DNA of 12,701 bases, from assembly GCA_015852425.1 (NCBI GenBank), contig JAAAIG010001013.1, forward strand, positions 1 through 12,701, written 5' to 3'. Position 1 is the stretch's first letter. Each line of letters begins with the position of its first letter. This document shows positions 8,001 through 12,701 of the stretch, piece after piece. Source of the stretch: Gryganskiella cystojenkinii. Taxonomy: Eukaryota > Mortierellomycota > Mortierellomycetes > Mortierellales > Mortierellaceae. The notes beneath the pieces are model-generated. The model was not told the DNA's origin, searched no databases, and saw only the letters and a list, made by a program, of their open reading frames with translations. Position numbers and translations under genes: made by a program.

Positions 8001-8920
8001 CGTCCATATTTTCGTCCGCGTCGTCCTTGTCGATCAATAAGATGCCTCTTTCAAGTTCCTCGACATTGACATCGTTTGTGGACAACACTGAATCCTCTTC
8101 CAGCCTGGACAGCAGGAGCTCGACAGATTTATTGTTGAGCTCAAGTACAAACTTGGCCATGGCAATGATGATGGACGAAGATGTGGACGAGGCTCAGACC
8201 GTAAGAGCACCTCGCAGCAACCACGGAAACAGTACCAGTCAAGTCTTGGTCTTTGACCCAGCATCGGATGATCAACATCAACAGCAACAACATCAGCAGC
8301 ACCAGTTCTTGAACGTGTCCTCATCCACGATCGCGCCTTCGTCACTCCACTCTTCTTCGAACAGACTCTCTTCCACTCGCAACTCATCCTTTAACACTAT
8401 TGCCTCTTCGAGCTCATCCCCGTCCACCAACTTTTCTTCTTCCGAGGACACTATCATGGACGAATCTTCCGACATTCACGACGACGATCAACGCGATCGC
8501 CAGCACAACCTTCGAGGGGGTAAAAGCAAGACCCCTCGTATCAAATTGGAAGTGGCCAATCTCGACCTTAGTCGCAACAAGGACCAAGATGTCCATGACG
8601 GTGAGGAAGAACAGCTTCTTAGTAAGGGCTCTCGAAATTTGGTCTCGAACGATCTCTCTGTCCCTTATACGTCTTCACTCTTGACCGTGCTCCCGTTCTC
8701 GGCGCAACATTCTCATCCAATCTTCCCGACCCGGGGTCATCAACGTCGTCAGGGTTGGTATCGATCAAAGTCTGTTGCGTCTCAAGCTTTGACAGAGATT
8801 ACGGGCGTGGATTATACGACAACGTGTTGGTATGATGTGGAGCAACTTCAGAATGTTGTCCGGGAATCCATCTCGCTGCAAGAGTTGTCTGCTGTAAAGC
8901 CGTTGGAGGACTTGTATTAA
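5009..8920 (+). CDS. orphan Ser/Gln-rich, probably nuclear protein with PKA-type motifs
   Basis: I do not recognise a family for this 1303-residue protein. It is one uninterrupted reading frame, unlike its intron-rich neighbours. ATG 5009 is chosen because a stop lies in frame at 5000-5002 and -3 is G. Visible features, in order: VKQE at K65; basic cluster K146-K152; (His-Ser)5 at 191-200; Gln-rich stretches at roughly 335-365, 408-433 and 505-535; basic cluster from K474; a non-repetitive block at 536-631; basic cluster 753-756; long Ser-rich stretches; IKLE at K1179; and an ordered-looking C-terminus (1250-1303) with Trp and aromatic residues. Arg-Arg-X-Ser occurs five times, with Ser at 241, 291, 666, 706 and 730. 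Composition and basic clusters suggest a nuclear regulator, perhaps a transcriptional co-regulator. No DNA-binding domain is recognisable, so this is inference. Confidence 0.85.
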   Translation: MLSSHHGHSHSISEPVRIPSSSTTTSQPYYPNNSNSVDEKATHDDTKERNSSEINHYSAEDMLVKQEDEEQTDDQQMEVIYDSPKKVHTAGNFDGTVSAVPLSPKKKTTTTKLTKDRSDNAAVNITDTLSLSKGGKKETSHSGGHKRSQKRKDLFIETMDSYQCALATPPGHSESPTAQSFLMATPTASSHSHSHSHSHSRSNRSSGTDNDHFEDCVHCNTPPANCRITIPAVADLVRRSSLSMMSPPLSAGLVKSATIHSMSSANSTSSPAPEKGRLINSNSAAGGRRSSLQQSNSNNLESTLQNQQTLSQDGSDYLATPTEPTFLRQFPFPPPQQQEQQRQPYPGYPYPGQQLEYQQQQLHIPLDCTMPFSAGVHPFDSISIAAQPWMGGAVDVTPNLTPAHLQYLQQFQFQQQQQQLLFQQQQGMMGQQHIDPLVRHAEHQHTQAWQGSQPMVFQRQTSLTAPPAPELAVKRGSKAKPKKRGASVVAASSAPPPSSSIIPLPQQKQSSQLQQPPQPQPQPQLQQQIQQSQRKVFQNHGPAPCGNPNPLYEYLASPTIVPGLEIIGHDFYGNYVQILPICPETTCLMNQDPIYLNLLQAIYAHTIPFLDLAPGSEQEIQALLNQGTPSAIATQSIQPPFKNLLPYQGHDNGGPGMQTQATRRNSTLAAGGAMSRMTSSVSSPSFQQWMYASDATGVSSFGRRASAATSSASYVSSPIVVSNTNGRRSSTTSIPSSTSSSSLLLQTTNNPAKRKKNATRTHPYKSTSCFKEDNSMVTEAILNEVGGIGGIGNSSAAMSATDPRRTKVTEKMVHMSEAEYASHYSRHHASITRSSSSLSSSMLLLNNLHIGNSSTRQLDMFGQPQRHSQSSSLMSSSVSAPSFALAAGTLEAAPRTGAVSMDSTPGVTGAADFIRALSVCGPVTTSVSLPDQGLQRLENLMLMDDAATAAIHAAAVASTAPISSAAESSLTSTAWPNWFDLHQLEKDVCEVGGRLARSSIFSSASSLSINKMPLSSSSTLTSFVDNTESSSSLDSRSSTDLLLSSSTNLAMAMMMDEDVDEAQTVRAPRSNHGNSTSQVLVFDPASDDQHQQQQHQQHQFLNVSSSTIAPSSLHSSSNRLSSTRNSSFNTIASSSSSPSTNFSSSEDTIMDESSDIHDDDQRDRQHNLRGGKSKTPRIKLEVANLDLSRNKDQDVHDGEEEQLLSKGSRNLVSNDLSVPYTSSLLTVLPFSAQHSHPIFPTRGHQRRQGWYRSKSVASQALTEITGVDYTTTCWYDVEQLQNVVRESISLQELSAVKPLEDLY
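5579..5608 (+). repeat. His-Ser dipeptide repeat (HS)5
   Basis: Residues 191-200 of the orphan protein alternate His and Ser five times. Codons vary (CAT/CAC with TCA/TCG/AGC/AGT), so this is not a simple DNA microsatellite; the amino-acid pattern itself seems to be kept. Clustered His can bind metal ions, but no such role is shown here. Confidence 0.8.
6013..6611 (+). repeat. CAA/CAG glutamine-rich tracts in the orphan gene
   Basis: Three Gln-rich clusters lie at about 6013-6108, 6227-6300 and 6520-6611. They mix CAA and CAG codons, with Pro, Leu and Phe interspersed. Such tracts are common in fungal transcriptional regulators and often vary in length between strains. On the opposite strand they create a long Val/Leu-rich open frame that is not a gene. 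Confidence 0.75.
6614..6901 (+). other. non-repetitive, probably folded segment of the orphan protein
   Basis: Residues 536-631 contrast sharply with the low-complexity flanks. They contain several Cys (in CGNPNP and ICPETTC), many aromatic residues (YEYL, HDFYGNYV, YLNLL, IYAH) and hydrophobic periodicity. This looks like a compact domain or a conserved interaction module. I cannot assign it to a known family. Confidence 0.55.
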
Positions 8921-9217
8921 ATGCGGACCTCTTTAAACGCCTTCAGCCAAAACGATAATTTTAACAGCGTTGCCCTTCCAACCTAATGCTATTCTCTTTC
9001 GCCGACTAAATTAAAGCCACTAATTGACGTCTTTCTCATGCGCGCTATGTGGCCAAGGCAGAGCACGATTTTTTTAAATTTTTTTAATTTACATTGTTGC
9101 TTGTCGCGGTTGTTGAGTGGTATCATCGATTAGCGTTGACGAGATAAAAGGAGAAGTAACTGATTCATCATCCTTTGCATGAAAAAGGTAATACTCTCGG
9201 AGAAACTAGTATTTTTT
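8921..9217. terminator. convergent 3' spacer between the orphan gene and the thiolase gene
   Basis: The two genes end towards each other with 297 bases between their stop codons. An A/T-only block at about 9069-9092 is nearly symmetrical (T-run, AAA, T-run, AATTT) and could serve 3'-end formation on both strands. AATTAAA near 9009 is a candidate polyadenylation element for the plus-strand gene. No ORF here looks real. Confidence 0.45.
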
Positions 9218-10963
9218 TTAAAGACGGGCCATGAACTCGGAGCTCTCTTTGGCACGGACGGACTGGACCTCCTCCTCAGTAACCTCACGAGCTTCAATTG
9301 CAGGGTTGTAACCAAAGCGCTTGCGCGAGTCAACATACTTGGAGGACGAACCGAGATCGGCCTTCTTGTAAAGTGAGACAACAACAGCGCCTCCGAGACC
9401 GACGTTATGCTGAAGAGCATACTTGCAGTTGGGAACCTGGCGCTCACCGCACCATCCACGCAACTGCCAGACCAACTCGGAGCACTGAGCCAAACCAGTG
9501 GCTCCAAGAGGATGACCCTTTGAGATCAAACCACCAGAGGGGTTGACGACATACTTGCCACCGTACGAAACATCGTTGGTGTCAATCAACTTGTGAGCCT
9601 CACCAGGTTTGCAGAGTCCCAAAGCGTCGTAGGTAATCAATTCATTAGCCGAGAAGCAATCGTGCAACTCGACGACCTGGACATCCGTAGCCTTAATACC
9701 GGCCTTGGTGTAGACTTCTTGGGCAGCACGACGGGTCATGTCAGCACCGGCCAACTCGATCGAGGACTCGTTGAACAACTTTGGAGAATCGGTCGCCATG
9801 GATTGAGCAACCAACTCGACCGCCTGATCCTGCAAGTTGTGTTCCTTGACAAACTTCTCCGAGGCCAAGATCACACAGGCGGAACCATCCGAGGTAGGGC
9901 AGCACTGCAACTTGGTCAAAGGACCAAAGACCTTGTTGGACTTTTCGACCTGCTCCAACGTGTAGATATCTCTGAACTGCGAGTAAGGGTTCAAGGCCGA
10001 ATGACGATGGTTCTTCTCGGCAATCTTGGCCATGTGCTGAGGCGTGGCTCCGTACTTCTCGCAGTATTCGATACCGGCGTTTCCGAAAATCTGAGCGGCA
10101 AAGGGACCGGCAGTGATACCACGGGTCTCGCTCATCATCGAGACGGTCTTGTCGAGAGGGTTGGTACGGTCCTCGAACTTGGAACCGAGCGAGCCTGCCT
10201 CCATCTTTTCGAAACCGAGGGCCATGGTGCAGTCATAGATACCGTACTCGACCGCCTGACGGGCCAAGTAGAGAGCGGTCGATCCGGTTGAGCAGTTGTT
10301 GTTGACGTTCATGATGGGGATCTATCAAAGGAGAAGAGATGGCGTGGTTAGCATAGGTCCCAGAAAATCTTTTGTGGCGCTGACGACAGGTATCTTTGCA
10401 GTCCTGTAAGAGTGCTTTACCTGGTGCATACCGAGCTGGTAGAGGACACGCTGACCACAGGTAGAGTCACCATAGCAGTATCCAACGGCGGCCTAAGATG
10501 AGTTTGTGTGTAGTAAGAGTGTAGGAAGAAGGTCAGTGTGGGTAAAAATATTGAAAAAACAAAACTCGGTTGAACAAATAGGCGAACCGATCCGTGGAAA
10601 TTTTCAAAATCGTTCTATGGAGATCAAAAACAAGTTTGGAAAAAGGAGCTACATGTACCTGCTGGACCTTGTCGTAGGTGATACCGGCATCCAAGAGGGC
10701 CTTGGTGGCAGCCTCACGGCCCATATCTATTCAAGAAAGAAAACGGAGAAACGAAAATGGTCAGTCCCTTTTCGTCGTTTTCACGTGGGAGGGCGGCGTG
10801 GGGGGAGGGACCATGTCCCTGTGTATCCGGGGCAAATAAATAAAAAAAAATGGGTGCGAGAGTCCAATATATATTTTAAAATACCAGGGTAGTCTCTCAA
10901 GTCTCTGGGCTTGATGAACTTGGTCATTCCGACGCCGATAACGTAAACTTTCTGGGAGGGCAT
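9218..10963 (-). CDS. peroxisomal SCP2/SCPx-type 3-ketoacyl-CoA thiolase
   Basis: The enzyme would cleave 3-ketoacyl-CoA with free CoA, the last step of peroxisomal beta-oxidation; SCPx enzymes also accept 2-methyl-branched substrates. Minus-strand exons are 10963-10885, 10726-10659, 10492-10421 and 10321-9218, giving 440 residues. The introns (158, 166 and 99 bp) are GT-AG and keep frame. The start [16 protein letters not shown] is typical of the family. Nucleophilic Cys83 lies in NNNCSTGS. The SCP2-thiolase-specific HDCF motif is at 293-296, with Cys295 the expected second catalytic Cys. His343 lies in KGHPLGATG, and the usual C-x-G near the end is replaced by GLGG (381-384), as in this subfamily. 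The protein ends in ARL, a canonical PTS1. There is no C-terminal SCP2 lipid-transfer domain, unlike animal SCPx. Confidence 0.93.
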
Positions 10964-11067
10964 GGCTGTCTGTATGTGTGAAATTGGATGGGAGAAGAGA
11001 TTGCTGATGAAGAGATGAATGTGGAGAAACGGAAAAGAGGGGAATGCAAAAGAAGGCAAACTCTTTT

Positions 11068-11074
11068 TTATATA
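11068..11074 (-). promoter_or_regulatory. TATA box of the thiolase gene
   Basis: On the minus strand this reads TATATAA, within a run of A/T. It lies about 105 bases upstream of the thiolase ATG. Transcription starting some 30 bases downstream would give a leader of about 75 bases, which reads as pyrimidine-rich DNA. Confidence 0.55.
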
Positions 11075-11143
11075 TTTTTTGAGCCGCGGGTTCTCCCTCC
11101 AACGACAAGCGCGTGTCTCTTTGGTTCTTCTTTGAAATGATCA

Positions 11144-11165
11144 CACGTGACATTTTGAGCCGAGG
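11144..11165. promoter_or_regulatory. CACGTG and CCGAGG motifs upstream of the thiolase TATA box
   Basis: The palindromic E-box CACGTG is at 11144-11149 and CCGAGG at 11160-11165, about 70-97 bases upstream of the TATA box. CCTCGG/CCGAGG is the hexamer recognised by FarA/FarB-type regulators of fatty-acid-induced genes in filamentous ascomycetes. E-boxes bind bHLH factors. Use in this organism is inferred from the gene's function only. Confidence 0.35.
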
Positions 11166-12021
11166 AACAGCAAGGGGAGGAGACATGCTGTCGTTGTTTA
11201 TGTGTTTGCTTACTTGGGACAAGGGAACTCTTGCTCTCCGGTTCAGGGTCAGAGGGGGTATTTTTTCGAGGGAGCGGTTCACTTTTTAATCGTTTTTTTT
11301 TTTTTGTATGCGGGCCGTCACCCATTATCCAACGTCCTTCAAGTATTGTGGAGAACGAGAGAGAGAAACACAAGAGAAAAGCAGCCAGCGGATCAAAGCA
11401 CACAAATGCAAACAAACAGAATAAACAATCCGAGCAACTGATTTGTAGATTTGCGGCGGAGCCGCCTTGCGATCCTGGCGACGCGAACTTGCAACTAAAA
11501 GAAATATCAGGCAAACGAAGTGATCCCTCATGTACTCTATGGCGGAAGCATGTCTTGGAAACGTGTCGAGGGCAAGGACCGTTTCTCAGCTCGTCTTCAA
11601 GCTATATGAGGTGGGAGTTGGCCTTGTATGTTGATCTGATTGATACCTTTGGTTGTTGCTCATATAGTTTCTTTCTCCTCAATTGGCCCTCGCTCATTCC
11701 ATAAACTGAATCATGAGATCGCATCCATCCTCCTCACCACCCTTCTGCAACCGAAATCTCGAGTAACGAAGTCACTGCGCGATATGTCCTAGAGTGTAAC
11801 GTCCCACGCCCTTCCACAATTTTTGCCATCACTCCCACTCTTCCCCATTTCATCACTGCTCCCGAACTTTGGCGCTTTGCCAGCCCTCTCTGTGTCGTTT
11901 GTCTCTCTGCTTTACTTTTTGCTCTCAAGATCCATACGAGAGTGGGATAAGGGACCCTGGAGTACCTCTAACATTTGCCAAGAACGTCTCATGGAAACAA
12001 GACTATGAATTTTGTTGCGCT

Positions 12022-12027
12022 TTTATT
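12022..12027 (-). terminator. AATAAA polyadenylation signal of the hydrolase gene
   Basis: Minus-strand AATAAA about 86 bases downstream of the hydrolase stop codon. Position and sequence fit a canonical eukaryotic polyadenylation signal. Confidence 0.5.
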
Positions 12028-12112
12028 CTCTGCGACTATCTACATTAGCAGCTATGTGATTCAATGTTACATACAAGTGAGTATTCATGGTAGCACAGAC
12101 TTTACTGGCACC

Positions 12113-12700
12113 TTACTTGGGGGCAACAGACTTCGCAGCCTCCAGGATGAGAGCCGCAACCTCCTTGGGGTGGGAGACCATGACCGCGTGCGACGATCCG
12201 GACACATTTACCACCTTCTTAGCCTTCATGCGTGTGGCACCGAAGGTTTGAACTTCAGGATTGATGATCTGATCGTTGCCAGCCACCACGAACCACGAAG
12301 GCTTCTCCTTCCAGGCGGGGGGGCCAGACTTCCACTCAAAGCGAGCTCCGTCACTGGGGCCCTGAACAGCGGCCATGACACTCGCCTTGGTCTTGCCAAC
12401 ATCTGGGGCAAAGTACTTGACAAAGTTAGGCTGGCTCAGAGTGACACGGCCGGCAGAATCGGGGACAAAGAGCTTGGCCGAGGGAGGAGCGGCGAAGTTC
12501 TTGCTCAGGTCAATCGCAGACTCGCCTTCGTCTGGGGCGAAGGCGGCAACATAGACTAGACCGGCAACATTGGGGGCGTTGTGGGCAGCATTGCTTATGA
12601 CGACACCACCGAAGGAGTGGCCCACGATGATGACGGGGGCTGGCAGAGCGGCCAGGGCGACCTTGGTCTTGGCAATGTCATCGGGGATAGAGGTCAGTGG
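12113..12700 (-). CDS. alpha/beta hydrolase (C-terminal 195 residues, gene continues past the window)
   Basis: The reading frame is open to the right edge, so the N-terminal part is missing. The visible catalytic triad is complete. Nucleophile Ser29 (numbered from the first visible residue) lies in the elbow GHSFGG after the hydrophobic strand PVIIVG. The acid is Asp143 in VVAGNDQII, and the base is His171 in SGSSHAVMVSHP. The upstream block PLTSIPDDIAKTK resembles the small single-domain hydrolases abundant in bacteria (AB_hydrolase_6 type), whose substrates are usually unknown esters. No intron is seen in the visible part. No PTS1 or retention signal ends the protein (APK). The substrate cannot be deduced. 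The GTG-derived position at 12625 is an internal Val, not a start. Confidence 0.88.
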   Translation of the reverse strand, partial: PLTSIPDDIAKTKVALAALPAPVIIVGHSFGGVVISNAAHNAPNVAGLVYVAAFAPDEGESAIDLSKNFAAPPSAKLFVPDSAGRVTLSQPNFVKYFAPDVGKTKASVMAAVQGPSDGARFEWKSGPPAWKEKPSWFVVAGNDQIINPEVQTFGATRMKAKKVVNVSGSSHAVMVSHPKEVAALILEAAKSVAPK

Positions 12701-12701
12701 T

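Larger units (their letters stand above)
10964..12112. other. intergenic region: thiolase promoter and 3' flank of the hydrolase gene
   Basis: About 1.15 kb separates the thiolase start from the hydrolase stop. The part next to the thiolase holds a TATA box and candidate regulatory motifs, listed separately. The middle (about 11280-11700) has a T-run, purine-rich stretches and a small GC palindrome at 11453-11465. Open frames here are of low-complexity composition, show no recognisable domain and are not called. The right end carries the hydrolase 3' UTR. Confidence 0.6.

Noticed and set aside
9593..10291. 232-codon open frame on the plus strand
   Set aside because: It lies wholly antisense to the main thiolase exon, whose protein is unmistakable. 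Long antisense frames are expected in codon-biased genes.
11068..11514. 148-codon minus-strand frame upstream of the thiolase
   Set aside because: It has low-complexity composition, no domain, and overlaps the thiolase TATA box and promoter motifs.
11231..11704. 157-codon plus-strand frame in the intergenic region
   Set aside because: It begins in a T-run encoding Phe repeats and has no recognisable domain, no promoter support and no splice continuation that I could find.
1..12701. CRISPR array, transposon, tRNA or rRNA
   Set aside because: I looked for spaced repeats, terminal inverted repeats, transposase motifs and a tRNA T-loop signature and found none that stood up.

Overview
The window looks like nuclear DNA of an early-diverging fungus, most likely Mucoromycota and perhaps a Mortierella-like species. 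Genes are protein-coding and widely spaced. Introns are short (77-166 bp) with GT-AG ends and CTAAC/CTAAT branch-point-like sequences. Other fungal signs are Ser/Gln-rich regulatory proteins and a peroxisomal SCPx-type thiolase. The phylum is an inference from style, not from a marker gene. I see no rRNA, tRNA, CRISPR array or transposon.

Layout. (1) 17-3715, plus strand, 5'-incomplete: a class I cyclic-nucleotide phosphodiesterase in nine exons. An N-terminal segment reads as a two-component receiver (REC) domain, followed by the complete HD-type catalytic domain and a long disordered tail. (2) 3716-5008: intergenic DNA and the leader of the next gene, with a C15/T15 tract, three ACGCGT motifs, pyrimidine-rich DNA and one or two likely leader introns. 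(3) 5009-8920, plus strand: an intronless-looking 1303-residue orphan protein, Ser/Gln-rich, with nuclear-localisation-like clusters and five Arg-Arg-X-Ser motifs. (4) 8921-9217: a short, A/T-rich convergent 3' spacer. (5) 9218-10963, minus strand: a complete four-exon, 440-residue SCP2-type thiolase ending in the peroxisomal signal ARL. (6) 10964-12112: promoter and spacer. (7) 12113-12700, minus strand: the C-terminal 195 residues of an alpha/beta hydrolase that continues beyond the window.

How they may fit together. The phosphodiesterase would lower cAMP. Its receiver-like domain suggests input from a histidine-kinase phosphorelay, as in Dictyostelium RegA, though key acidic residues look absent. 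The neighbouring orphan carries several PKA-type motifs, so it could be a target of the same cAMP/PKA pathway; adjacency is the only link and may be chance. The thiolase belongs to peroxisomal fatty-acid breakdown. The hydrolase has no evident link to the others.

Most worth following are the receiver-phosphodiesterase fusion and the PKA-motif-rich orphan beside it.
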